Of a stretch of DNA of 64,000 nucleotides, positions 47,945 to 59,329 are shown piece after piece. The translations under genes were made by a program, and so were the position numbers. Each line of letters starts with the position of its first letter. Position 1 is the stretch's first letter. The stretch spans positions 18,138,501 through 18,202,500 of the forward strand of contig OX327690.1 in assembly GCA_946807835.1 (NCBI GenBank), read 5' to 3'. This DNA comes from Ailanthus altissimus (taxonomy: Eukaryota; Streptophyta; Magnoliopsida; Sapindales; Simaroubaceae). The notes below the pieces were generated by a model. That model did not search any database. It was not told the origin of the DNA and saw only the letters and a list, made by a program, of their open reading frames with translations.

Positions 47945-48526
47945 TCATTTGGTTAAAAACAATGAATAAAGATTGCGTTTTCCTCCTTTCTCTTTGTTGT
48001 CTTCTACTTTTCTATTCATCTTCTTCTGTTTTTCTCTTCTTTTGATTTGGTAAATCGCAGCTTTAGATTCTCTTTCTCATCATTTCAGGTATCAATTTAT
48101 CAACAACTTTTTTTTCCCTTTCATGAATATTTCTTTCACTATCTCTTTCTGTACGAGTTTTGGTTGTTGTTTTTCTACGTTTTGATCCTTGATTTTTATC
48201 TTTAGAAGAATTTTCATGATCTGAGATTATTTGAATGATCTCTTTTTGTATGATGATGATGTGGGAGATTTTGCAAAGAAGATAAATAACAAGTTCTTGT
48301 AAGGAGATGTTGCTTTTGGTTGTAATGTATGCTGTAAATATGACTATATATATCAAGAACTTAATGCGTTTGCTGAAATTAATGAGTTCACCAACCTCTT
48401 CTTGTTCAGTTTACACATGTGATTCATGAGTTTCATTGTTATGCACATACATATATATCTACGTGCCTGTCCCCTGTATTATGTGCTTGTAGATTTTAAA
48501 TAATTGATTAGTACAGTTCATTACAG
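47945..48526 (+). other. non-coding leader sequence upstream of the captured MSH3 exons
   Basis: A pyrimidine-rich stretch (47980-48050) resembles a plant 5' UTR, followed by a possible GT-AG type break. It might be the CACTA promoter/leader, or part of the captured gene's intron. No coding sequence I can name; the minus ORF here is incidental. Confidence 0.3.
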
Positions 48527-49744
48527 TCATTCAAGCTATTTTATTTGCTGGAAAACAACTTCAGCGGCTTCACATTGACGAAGAATATAAAGAGAAAGTG
48601 CCATCAAAAACTGTGCACTCTCGTCTGTTGAAAAAATTGATTCTAACTGCTTCTTCAGCTGCTGTAGTTGGCAAAGCCGCCAAACTGTTATCTACACTAA
48701 ATAAAGAAGCAGCTGATCAAGGCGATCTGTCGAACTTGCTCACCATCTCTAATGACCAGTTTCTGGAGGTTTGTAATTCTTTTTGGCAGTTCAAGTTGCC
48801 TAGATTTTATAATTCTTTTTAAACCTGATTGGTATGGTTTTACTATACAGGTTACTATAGCTAGGGAAGCTGTTCAATCAGCCAAGGAGGAATTAGATTC
48901 TTTGATTAGTTTGTGTCGCAAGCAGCTGGGTATGCGAAATTTGGAATTCATCAGTGTTTTCGAACAACACATTTGGTAGAGGTAGGTCAGTTAATTACTT
49001 TAGGTTTAATAATCTAGCATTTTAGCTGCGGGCTACAGAAGAAGAGGATTTTGTTTGATAAATCACTTTATTGTTGCTACTTTCTAAGTCCTGAATATGA
49101 ATTCTGGTAATGGTTTGCAATAGATGTTACTATCCTCACTGCGCGTGTTTCTTTATTTTGTTTCTCTTCTTCTCCTCTCTTTCTCCTTCTCTCCTTTGTT
49201 TCCTTCTGGTTGTACTTAACAGATTTTGCCTCAGTAACAGGTTGTCAGGTTATTTATTTTTTCTCTCAAAAGTTTGTCACTTGATCAACACACCTGAGCC
49301 AGTGTATCTTTGACTGCAATTACCCGTCGATTTCAAGGTCCCTCTTAATTGGGTTAAGGTAAACAGTACCAAAAAAACAACCCGCTATCATTCACCCGAC
49401 GTATTGACTGCTTTAGACAAATTAGCATTGGCCAATGAGGAACTCGCAATTGTCAGCCGAGCTGCTTGGGATAGGCTCCTTAGGGGATTTAGTGAGTACT
49501 ATGTTGAGTTCCAAGCTGCGGTGCAAGCACTAGCTGCTTTGGACTGTTTGCACTCACTTGCTATTCTTTCAAGAAATAAGGTATAGTTATTTATGGCATC
49601 AGGATTTTAAGATTCGTGCTCTACTTTGCATCCAGTTTGTATTATATAATCCTTTCTGATAATTTTCTGTAGAATTATGTTCGTCCAATTTTTGTGGATG
49701 ATAATGAACCTGTTCAGATAAGTATCTGCTCCGGTCGTCACCCA
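48527..49744 (+). pseudogene. MSH3: captured fragment of mismatch-repair gene MSH3
   Basis: Four exons with intervening introns match the middle of plant MSH3, the MutS homologue that pairs with MSH2 to recognise insertion-deletion loops. Exon a, 48527-48768, reads VIQAILFAGKQLQRLHI, then LLSTLNKEAADQGDLSNLL. Exon b, 48851-48981, reads AREAVQSAKEELDSLISLC and RNLEFISV. Exon c, 49320-49580, reads NWVKVNSTKKTTRYHSP and AALDCLHSLAILSRNK. Exon d, 49673-49744, reads NYVRPIFVDDNEPVQIS and SGRHP. These cover the connector/lever region up to just before the ATPase domain; the Walker A GPNMGGKS exon is absent. Damage: a one-base deletion in exon b near 48955, exon c acceptor CAA instead of CAG at 49317-49319, and homology that stops after SGRHP. 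Retention of introns shows genomic capture, not retroposition. It lies inside the CACTA ends, in the same orientation as the transposase. Confidence 0.85.
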
Positions 49745-52440
49745 GAATGTACCTGATGCCTATCTGATCTAAATACATATTGATTACAGCAAGCAAATGT
49801 GTGGACACAAAATGTAGATGTCAATTTTTTTAGATATAGTATATAAATTGATCAAGTTTCAAATAAATCATCCAACTTGAGTTTTCCTCGTACACGTGGA
49901 AAGTCCACCTGGTGTCTCCCCTGTGTGGGTCATTTGGTGGGAGAAAGAGATTATAGAAGTATGAATTTTCCCATGTGCTAGCATTTGATGCATTATTAGG
50001 AGCAAGACTATGAAGACTGTGTTCAATATTATAGGTTAGAAAGAGAGAATTCGTATCTTCCAATCGAGACATCGGAAATAATGTTAATCATGAACTTGGA
50101 AGTAAACTACTTTTCCTTTTTTTTTTTTGGGTCTGTGTGCAAGGAGTATGATTGAGTCTATTGACGCATATCACATTATTGCTTTCATCCTTATTATGAT
50201 TTTCACAATATTAGTTGTATTGGTTCCTTTTGTTCTGCAGTTTATGGGTTGAAGGTATTATAAGTCTCTTATTTAACTTTCTGACGGGTCAGTTTTATTT
50301 GAGTTCTCTGACCATGTCTGAGACGAAATTAAAATATTGTCTTCAGAGATGCATAAAGACTTAATGAGTCATTATTTCTGTGAGGGAAAAGACCCTGTGT
50401 GGAAATGAGTGGCTAGGAATTTTTGTTCGACAGCTGTACTGACCACTATAATTGTCATGACTTGTTTTCATCAAGACATCTGATTCTGCTGTTGAGCCAA
50501 GCAGGAGAATGATGGTTTGGCTAGGCTCTAAAATAAAGTAGATGTTCTAAAAGTATAACCTCTTTGCTTTCTTTTCGATAGTTCTCTCTAGACGTAAACA
50601 AGATAAGAAAGTAACACCCACACCCATCCACACAGCCACAAACACACACACACCTGTCTTTGACTTTGCAGTGTTTCCAATGTTAAATACTGAGTCAGTT
50701 TTATTTTAACTTTTGATATAAGATAATTTTTGAAAGTTCTTACCATATTTCCAATTGAGTATTTCTTTTTAACTTGTTAATCAAATATTGATACAATATG
50801 TAATTGATAGAAAATGGGATCAAAAAAAGGAATAGCCATGCTTTATGAATTCGATTGCTAGTTAGCCTCAAAGGTAACAGTGGGTTATTGAATCTACTAT
50901 TTTATTGATGAGCTAAACTGACTTTGTAGGTATATTTTGTTTTCATCAGTAGAATTATTACTTTCTTCTACTAGCTGTACTGTTGTTGAACTATTGATTG
51001 AAATGATCTTATATGTAGGTAAGAAATGTAAATTTAAAACACCAACCTAACTGCAGATCTTAGTATATGTGTCTAAATGCATGTAAGCTTCAGGCAGAGA
51101 GGATGAGAGGGATAAAAAATATATCATAAGGCTGACAAAAGACTTTAGCATGTTGTAACCAGAATTCTCTTCTATTCTTGTCTTTAAGAACTCTTACAGA
51201 AGTTCTTTTAAAAACAGATTAATCTTGTTGTCTATTATATAACTACAATTTATATTTTAGTTATTGAATAAGCTTGAATGAGGCCAGAAGCCTAACCTTG
51301 TTGTCTATTATTCATCATGAAAAACTATAGCCGATTTTTTACTATTTTTTTTTTATTGTATATTGTAGCTTTTGCATTTAGCTTTCAGTATTGAACATAT
51401 CCAGATTGCTGACTACATCAGTTTCTTCATCACATTACTATCCCATTTTAAAGTTTTACCTGGTATCTTGCCATAGCCCATAAGTTTTTCTCTGGTCAAC
51501 TCTTTTTCTGTTTATGATTGATGGTTGTTCATAAGTTTTGATTATTCTTCGTAAATGAGTTACATTACCCTATCATCGTATGTTCTGGTACATTACGCTA
51601 TCATCTTATGAAAAAAAGAAGTATAAGTATGGGATTAATAAGATTGTTGTTAAGTTTCTTAGTATAGTAAAGAGTCAAGAGTTGCTTGATTGTTAGAAAA
51701 TACTATTAAACCATCAATATTTAGTTATGATTAGTGTGGTGAAGTATACACGCTAGAACTGGATCTGTTAATTTCTTTGTATTTCACTTGTTTTTCTATT
51801 TGAATGCATCTGATACATGGAAAATTGCATGTTCTATTGTTTTTAGTACTACTGACATCTTTTCCTAACTTAAGCTTCAATTTTGCTGATGGTGCATCCC
51901 TAATTTTAAACCCTCAAGACTATCTTATACAGCAGAATTCTATTGTAAATTTTTAAGCACTTTAAAAATAATATGCATTTAATTTTTGCATGTATGTAAC
52001 CTTGGACCCGTTCAAAAAATATATAATAAAATATGTTTTTCTCATTGTTATCTTCTTATGATGGTGAGAGCTGTATGTCATACGAATCTCACCATATTTA
52101 GAAGATAACAATAAGAAAAGCATGTTTTATTATATATTTTTTTATTGTCCTGATTTGGACAGTTTGAAAATGCATAATTCTATATAGTAGTAGTAGCTCA
52201 AGTTTTATTTCACTCAATAGATATTCCAGTGACGACTCCTACTGTTCTCTAGGTACATACTAGATTACTGTGTATTTTGTGTTATTTTGAGTACATAACT
52301 TAAAATAACATAAGCATGCATTAATTTATGTTGTGTACTTAGACCACCTACCTTTTAGAAAGGAGTTAAAATAAGATAGGTTTCATGTTGCATGTAGTCA
52401 TTTTCATTTAAATTAAAAAGTTGAACATAATTAACTTAAT
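49745..52440 (+). other. non-coding CACTA interior between MSH3 fragment and transposase
   Basis: About 2.7 kb of intron-like sequence with T-rich runs, a (CA)n-like run at 50620-50655 and a hairpin at 52013-52144. I find no further MSH3 exon (no ATPase motif) and no other gene. Confidence 0.4.
52013..52144. repeat. long hairpin / MITE-like inverted repeat
   Basis: Arms 52013-52068 and 52088-52144 are near-perfect reverse complements: AAAAAATATATAATAAAATA and TGTTATCTTCT..ATGGTGAG on the left, CTCACCAT..AGAAGATAACA and TTTTATTATATATTTTTT on the right. The loop is ~19 bp. It could be a small MITE, or a hairpin RNA if transcribed. Confidence 0.75.
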
Positions 52441-52466
52441 TTTATTTTACACTGAAGGGAGTAGAT

Positions 52467-55400
52467 GTGGACAAGAGTTGGATTGATTTGCCAGATAGAA
52501 TATCAAAGTCGTATATTGACGGCGTTGAAAGATTTTTAGATTTAGCATATATGAACATTATTGGTGATACAAGAATATATTGTCCATGCAAAAAATGTTG
52601 CAATCGTTATCTTTTTGTGAGAGAAGTAGTTAGAGAACATGTTATAGTAAATGGTTTTTTGTCAAAGTACAAAAATTGGACGGCACATGGTGAACATTCT
52701 ACGTCTTTTGACTATAACTAGGAAACCGACTTTATTAATGATTGGGGTACTGATAATGACATGGTTAGAATGATACATAATGCCATAGGTACTCCGAATT
52801 TTGACTTTGGTTTAGCTGATGATAATCCATTGACAATAAGCATGCTAAGGGTCCCAATGATGAGACTAGAAAGTTTTTTAAATTGCTTCAATATGCAGAA
52901 TCTCCCTTGTATCCAAGCTGTGAAAAGTTTTCTTCATTGTCATTCATTGTTTGACTTCTGCATATAAAAGTGTTGTTTAGATGGACAAACAAATCATTTA
53001 CAATGCTTTTAGGATTGCTAAAAGAAGCATTTCCTAAAAACGTAAAGTTGCCAAAGTCGTATTATGAAGCTCAAAAGATAACAACCGACTTAGATTTTAC
53101 ATATAAGACATGGGATGCATGTCCTAATAATTGTTTGTTGTTTAACAATGAGTATGAAAAGCTCGATATATGTCATTCTTCAAGATATAAGCAATTGGAT
53201 GCTGATTCTAGTAGACATCAAAATAAGAGAAAAAAAATACCGACCAAACAAGTGCGGTATTTTCCACTAATGTCGAGATTACAAATGTTGTTTATGTCTA
53301 CAAAAACTGCTTCCCTTATGAGATGGCATACTGATTCGGACACTGATGATGGTGTGTTAATGCATCCTGTTGATAGTCCTGCATGGAAAACTTTTGATGA
53401 AAACAATCCTGATTTTGCTTCTGATAGTAGAAATGTGACACTTGGATTGGCAGCTGATGGTTTTAACCCATTTAGGACAATGTCTATATCACATAGTACA
53501 TGGCTAGTTGTTCTAACGTCTTATAATTTGCCACAGTGGTTATGCATGAAACAACCATTCTTCATTTTATCTGTACTTATTGATGGACCTAAAGGACCTG
53601 GTAATAAAATTGATGTTTATTTGCAACCGCTGACCTAAAAGAAATATGTTTTAAAGGGGTACTCATTTATGATGCATCATGTAATCAAATGTTCAAACTC
53701 CACGCAGCATTGTTATGGACTATTAATGACTTTCCAACATATGGTAACATGTCAAGATGGAATACAAGAGGTGAAAAAGCTTGTCCTGTTTGCCATCAAA
53801 ACACTAGATCTCGTTGGTTGTTAAATGGTAGAAAATAGTGTTACACGGATCATCGATGATATTTACCTATATCATATAAGTTTCAAAAAGATAGAGTATC
53901 ATTTGATAACACAAGGGAATGGGGACAAGCGCCTAGTCGATTGCCAGGGACTGAGACGAAGAGATAGTTGAATAACATACTTACTGAATATAAGCTAGAA
54001 GATCTTCAAAAAAAAAAAATGAATGAGACTAAGAAAAAAAATGATAAGACTACTTGAAAGAAAAAAAAAGTATTTTTTTTTTGAATTACCATATTGGGAG
54101 TTTAACTTAATTCACCACAATCTTGATGTAATGCATATTGAGAAAAATGTTTGTGATAATATTCTTTGGACTTTATTAGGTGTTGCTAAAAATTCTAAAA
54201 ATAATTTAAAATTACGGTTACCTCCTGATTTTCAATATATTGGCATCAGAAAGCCATTACATCCTAAACTAGGAGGTGCTAACAAATTACGGTTACCTCT
54301 TGCTTGTTTTTCTATGAACAAAGAGCATAAAGATGTTTTTTTAAAGTCTTGAAGGAAGTGACGATTCTAGATGGCTATGCATCGAATATTTCTCGATGTG
54401 TGAATATCAAGGAGTGTCGTATTTGGGGCCTTAAAAGTCATGATAATCATATATTAATGCAACAATTACTTCCTGTAGTAGCTCGTAGAGCATTGCCTAA
54501 GAATGTTGTAGAAATGTTGATTGAGTTGAGTAACTTTTTTGGGCAATTATGCTCAAAAGTGAATATGTCAAATGATCTATTCTATATTCAAGATTGAATT
54601 GCACTTACACTTTGTCATCTTGAGAAGATTTTTCCAATGTCATTTTTTGATATCATGGAGCATTTACCAATTCATTTAGCTGAAGAGGCGCTACTTGCTG
54701 GTCTTGTATAGTTTCGATGGATGTATCCTATTGAAAGATATGGCTGGTAATGTTATTGCATTTTTTAAATCTTTTTTTTAAAATTAAAACATATGTTAAT
54801 TATATCTAATATCTTTTCACTGTAGGTATCTATTAACTCTAAAACTTTATGTGTGCAATCGAGCACATCCCGAAGCTTCAATCGCTAAAAGGTATTTAAT
54901 GGAATAATGTATGAATTTTTGTTCAAGATACCTCAATGAAGTGGAAACAAAAAGTACTCGACCAATTTGTAATAATGATTATGGTAATAAGTTTGGGCGT
55001 CCCTTGGGAAACGGAGTTAAGGTTCGTCTTGACGATGTTTCATGGGTTCAAGCATATAGGTATGTGCTAGTGAACACCGACACCGTCAATTCCTTTTGAG
55101 AGTAAGTTGTTTATTTCTATTGAAATAATTTTATCCATAATTCATTATTTTTTTAAAAGTAACTTATCCAATTTTTGTTTAGGCAACATCTTGCTGAACT
55201 AGCAAGAGAAATGACTCATAGTGCAAAGCATTATATTTAAAAAGTTCATAATGAATCATTTCACAAATGGTTTATGAATCATATAAGTTCTCTAAATCTT
55301 TTGATTCATAAATTATTTCTCAAATCATAAATAATGCAAGCTTCAATTGTTGTCATTTCTAATAATTATAAGTTTATACATATTCAAGCCTTACAACGAA

Positions 55401-56110
55401 CATCCAATATAACATTGTCTGAAGAAATAAAAATTCTAGCCGATGGTCCTGACCAGTTTGCTCGGACATTCAAAGGCTACATTGTGAATGGATTTTGATT
55501 TCGAACAAAAGACAATGATAGAAATAGAACCACTCAAAACTTTGGTGTTGTGTTAAAAGCTAATATTGTGAGCTATGCAAGTGCAAGGGACAAAAATTCT
55601 TGCTCATGCAATTTAACATTTCATGGGGTATTGATAGATATACTTGAAATACGTTATATTAATGACATGAATTTTGTTCTTTTCAAGGGTGATTGGGTAG
55701 ATAATGAAATTGGAAGGATGCATGATGAGTTTAAATTCACTTTGGTGAATTTCAATCATTTATTATACAAAAATAATCAAATAGGTGATGAACCTTTTTA
55801 TTTTAGCAGGGCAAGCAGAGCAAGTTTGTTATGTAAAAGACCTTTTAAATATAGATTGGCATGTTGTTCTTAAAATGACAGTTAGAGATTTATTTGATAT
55901 GTACACAAAAGATTCTTCTTATAGGCCATCAATAGTACCTTAAGTTGAACTATATGCTGAACAACAATTGGATGAAAGCTTGTATGTGTGAGATGAGGAT
56001 ATTGGTTGGGTTAGGCAAGGATTTTATGGGACAGTAGTAGATGCAAATGTTATTGATGATGATGATAATGATGATAACGATGAAAATGATGTCATGAAAA
56101 ATGTTGAATG
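52467..56110 (+). pseudogene. CACTA tnp2-type transposase relic
   Basis: Domains in order. Transposase-associated domain (52467-52721): MDKSWIDLPDRISKSYIDGV, CPCKKCCNRY, then HVIVNGFLSKYKNWTAHGE. Then the Transposase_21 region (52761-54350): FSSLSFxx remnants, CPNNCLLFNNEYE, LFMSTKTASLMRWHTDS, LGLAADGFNPF, and later HHNLDVMHIEKNVCDNILWT, where the D and E positions belong to the catalytic region. Then DUF4218 (54349-54720): DNHILMQQLLPVVARRALP and LEKIFPMSFFDIMEHLPIHL. An exon after an intron at ~54750-54825 carries YLLTLKLYVCNRAHPEASIA. Last, DUF4216 (about 55640-55900): FKGDWVDNEIGRMHDEFKF. In-frame stops (for example 52719, 53638, 54351, 54596) and frameshifts disable it. An Asp/Asn-rich tail ends near 56110. 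Confidence 0.85.
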
Positions 56111-56345
56111 ATCTTTCTTTGCATATTTGTTTTGAGTAAGTTATAATAGATTGCATTTGAGGGGTGAGGCTAATTACGTCCTCCCCCTGTCTAGGTGTCA
56201 TTATATTTTTTTTATAGTGAATATTTTTCTTATATATGTTAGTAATTACATTCTTCTTCTTTTTTAATAATAAACTTCATTGATATATTAATTTTTTTAT
56301 TAATGTTTTCTAACAATACATTTTGATATCTAATTGCAGTTAGTT

Positions 56346-58300
56346 ATGGCACCTAAAAAGGAAAATGCCTATCTATAGATGTCTTACTTCTACAGCAGGC
56401 AGAATCACAACGACAAACATCTATGTCTTTTTGTTCTTTTGCACAAGATGATGAAGAATGTATAATAAATAATTTTAACTTCTATTATTTGAAAAATCAC
56501 ACTAATATGATTTTTTTTAGGACCAAATGAATCAACATATCGTGGCCTAGCTCTAGGTGTTAATGATTGAGGCACAGGAAATATTATGCATCTAGAGTTT
56601 AATTTAGTGTGGTAGGTAATTGGTCTAAATTCTGATCAGTTTAAATCCTAACTTGGGACCATAGCACGAAAGGGAATGAAAGCGCCTTTGACATATGTTG
56701 AGTGGACTGACATGCCAAATGATCTCTTAGAAAATATTTGGAGAGAAGTGAAGGTAAGAAAATACTACTGTAACATATATTTAGTTTAGGTTCATGTTTT
56801 ATAATATAATTAGGTTCATATTATATTGTAGGCAAACACAAATACTCCAGATGCTTATAGATGCCACTGTTTAAGAAATGTAGGAAGACTTTGAAAAGAT
56901 TAAAAATATCGATTGAAAAGTAAGTATTATGATGACAAGACAAATGTTGAACGTCTTGCATCCATTCCTTCCAGAGTTATTGAAGATCAATGGAAGACAC
57001 TTGTAGCTTATTAGGACAGTGAGGAAGCTAAGGTATAACTTAACTAAACGTAAGTTAATGTTGTAACTTATAATTAGTATAAAATAATATTTTCCATGAT
57101 TATTTCGTATTGTAGGCTATTGTTAAGAAGAATAAAATAAATCGTATGCAAGTGTCTTCATTTCCTAAAACAGGTCGAACTTCATTTGCTAATAAGAGAG
57201 AACAGGTTAGTTATATTTTTATATGTTTAATGATTGTTTGGGTGAGGAGTTTTGTTAAATTGATCATTGCTTGAATTTGGGCTTATTGGTTTTTTTGAAT
57301 TGGTTTGTTAGTGAATGTAATGTTGATATTTATTATTATATTGAATGTAAAATTAATTATTGTGTGTATGTAATTGTTGATATTTATTGTTGTGTGTATG
57401 TATGTATGTGCGTATTGAATGATGCAATGTATATGCGTATTGAATGTAATGTTAATTTGCTAATAATGTTGACATTTATTGTTGTATTGAATGTAATGTT
57501 AATTTTTTTGTGTATGTATGTGTAATGTAATGTTAACAATTATTAATTGTTAATTGTTGTGTGTATGTATGTGCGTATTGAATGTAATGTTAATTTGCTA
57601 ATAATGTTCAGATTTATTGTTGTATTGAATGTAATGTTAATTGTTGTATGTATGTATGTATGTGTTTACAATGTTTTAGATGAAGAAAAAAAGACAAATC
57701 GTATGTGTATTTATTGAGACTCGATCCAAATCTGATGGTAGTATAGCTGATTCAGACAATGCAAAAGTAATTGTTAAGTGATATAAATTTACAATAGTCA
57801 TATATTTAAAAAATTGTTAAACTTCTATATTCTAACTAAGTTCCAATATTTTTAAGGTCAATTAAATGATCGTTTGTCTCAGTTGCCTAATGATGAACAA
57901 ATAGAAGCTGCGAGAGACCAAATATTTATTAATGTGATGGGACGCGATAATCATGGATATGTTAAAACTTATGGGCATGGTCCATCACCATCAGATATTG
58001 CATAATAAAGTTCAAGCCAAAACAATGAACAAGTAAAAGCAGAGTTAGATTGTTTAAAATCCAGTTCTAATGATCTTCAAGGAAAATATACAGTTCTGCA
58101 AAATCAATGTGATGAGATGCGTACAATAATGCAACGATTGTTTGAAAGTCAAGGGTTTCAGCTGTCCACTAATGATCAAGTATGAATGTTTAATTTAATA
58201 TTAATTTTTTATTTGTAAAATCACAACTAAAATATAAATATTTTATTTATAGGTTCAAGATGCTTCCAATGTGCACCATCATCATACAAAAAATAGATAG
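56346..58300 (+). pseudogene. CACTA second gene relic (plant transposase PTTA/En-Spm, TNPA-like)
   Basis: A multi-exon gene begins MAPKKENAYL at 56346. Exon-like blocks are about 56521-56752 (IARKGMKAPLTYVEWTDMPN), 56833-57032 (ASIPSRVIEDQWKTLVAY), 57117-57207 (KTGRTSFANKREQ), 57681-57770 (RQIVCVFIETRSKSDGSIA), 57856-58180 (VMGRDNHGYVKTYGHGPSPS and a C-terminal coiled coil QVKAELDCLKSSSNDLQGK) and 58255-58300. This is the pattern of the PTTA/En-Spm family, whose members bind subterminal repeats. GT-AG borders are visible between blocks, but there are stops in several (for example after 56570, 56890 and 58000). Confidence 0.75.
57285..57670 (+). repeat. imperfect minisatellite in an intron of the CACTA second gene
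   Basis: Tandem, variable units built from TGAATGTAATGTTAATT, GTTGTGTGTATGTATG and TGCGTATTGAATG, about six or more copies. The long ORF through it is a by-product of the repeats. Confidence 0.65.
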
Positions 58301-58562
58301 ATGTTAAAAAGTTCAGAATTGTTATTAACATATTTTGGATCTTATTAATACATTTTGCATGTTATTAATACATTTTAGATGGTCATATTTGGATGTTATT
58401 AATATATTTTTTACGGTCATATTTTAATATTATTAATATATTTTGAATGTTATTAATATGTTTTGAATGATATTGTAATATATTTATTTAAAATATTAAA
58501 TTAAAAAAAATATCATAAGACTTTTTGTATTGTAATTTAAAAAATAAATTTAAAAAAAGATA

Positions 58563-58665
58563 GACCTTTTTGCGATGGCTAATTAGCCGTTGTAAAAGAG
58601 TCATGCGTCGTGCACTTTTTGTAACAGCTAATCAACTGTCGTAAAAGGCCTTTTCTATTATAGTG
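58563..58665 (+). repeat. right terminal and subterminal repeats of the CACTA element
   Basis: Contains TTTTTGCGATGGCTAATTAG, a near-palindrome with GCCGTTGTAAAAG, then TTTTTGTAACAGCTAATCAA, CTGTCGTAAAAGGCC and the terminal TATAGTG (complement CACTATA) at 58659-58665. Confidence 0.75.
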
Positions 58666-58668
58666 GCA

Positions 58669-59329
58669 TCAGATAATTTTGTTTTACACTTTTATTGAAT
58701 GCAGTACTCCGCACTCAACAAAAATGTCAAGTATGCTCAACGCTTGCAAATTAGATCTTTGCAAGTGTCAAAAAACATTTGCTCAATTCTTTTATCAAGA
58801 GCAATGCATTACACTCTATAAAATCATCGAGCAATTTAAGTAATGCACTACGCTCTATACAAGCAAAATTGCTCAATGTTTGCAAAGAGCTCATTTGAAA
58901 GTGTCGAACAATTTTATTCAAAGATTTATCGAGAGCAGTGTATTGCGCTCGACTATAGCTAAATTGCTCAATGCTTTTCAAATAGTCAAGCAAGCATTGG
59001 GCAATTTTGCTTGACGCTTTTGTTAAGTGATAAGCACTACACTTGACAAAGGCGTCGAACAAAAATGCCTAATGCTTGCAAAGAGCTCTTCATTATTAAC
59101 TTTTAGTATGAGAATATTGGTGTCATTTTATTTTATGAAATAGAGTCATTTGTGCAATAAAATATTAATACATGTGTATTCAAGAATATAATTTAAAGTA
59201 TGTATATGTAAAATTTGTAATCATACTTTGATAACAGTGTATTAAGTATGAGGTATATTAATACATACATTTAATTAAGTGAGAGATGGTGAAAAGTGAT
59301 CATATGCATGGTAATATGCAAGATATATA
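58669..59329. repeat. GCTCGAC/GAGCA-rich imperfect repeat region, right part
   Basis: 58690-59095 holds many irregular copies of TTGCTCAATGCTTGCAAAGAG- and AGTGTCGAACAATTTT-like units in both orientations. It matches the motif set of 47725-47861, on the other side of the CACTA insertion. This resembles subterminal arrays of a DNA transposon, but I see no ends. The remaining sequence to 59329 is AT-rich. An ORF on the minus strand (59062-58751) is a repeat by-product. Confidence 0.5.

Larger units (their letters stand above)
47865..58665 (+). mobile_element. complete CACTA (En/Spm) DNA transposon with a captured MSH3 fragment
   Basis: Ends are CACTAAAGGAAAATGGGC (from 47865) and, inverted, CACTATAATAGAAAAGGCC (from 58665); after a 2-3-bp gap both continue TTTTACGAC. 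The 3-bp target duplication GCA is perfect (47862-47864 and 58666-58668). Subterminal repeats are GCGGTGGCTATTTTAGCC (left) and GCGATGGCTAATTAGCC with TTGTAAAAG copies (right). Inside, in order: an MSH3 gene fragment (48527-49744), non-coding sequence with a hairpin, a tnp2-type transposase relic (52467-56110) and a PTTA/En-Spm second gene (56346-58300). ~10.8 kb. Both genes carry stops, so it is non-autonomous now, but its ends look mobilisable if a related element supplied transposase. Confidence 0.85.

Noticed and set aside
48063..48356. 97-codon minus ORF with a Lys/Arg-rich tail
   Set aside because: Antisense to a pyrimidine-rich leader in the CACTA element; no similarity recognised.
49745..52440. 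Continuation of MSH3 (ATPase exons)
   Set aside because: No GPNMGGKS-like or later MSH3 block could be found in any forward frame, so the capture seems to end at 49744.
57271..57525. 84-codon ORF with Cys/Val/Tyr repeats
   Set aside because: Lies in the intronic minisatellite of the CACTA second gene.
57285..57670. CRISPR-like array
   Set aside because: Units are variable, without spacers of constant size, in a plant transposon intron; it is a minisatellite.
58751..59062. 103-codon minus-strand ORF
   Set aside because: Built from the repeated GCTCAAT/GCAAAGAG units of the repeat region; internally repetitive by composition only.
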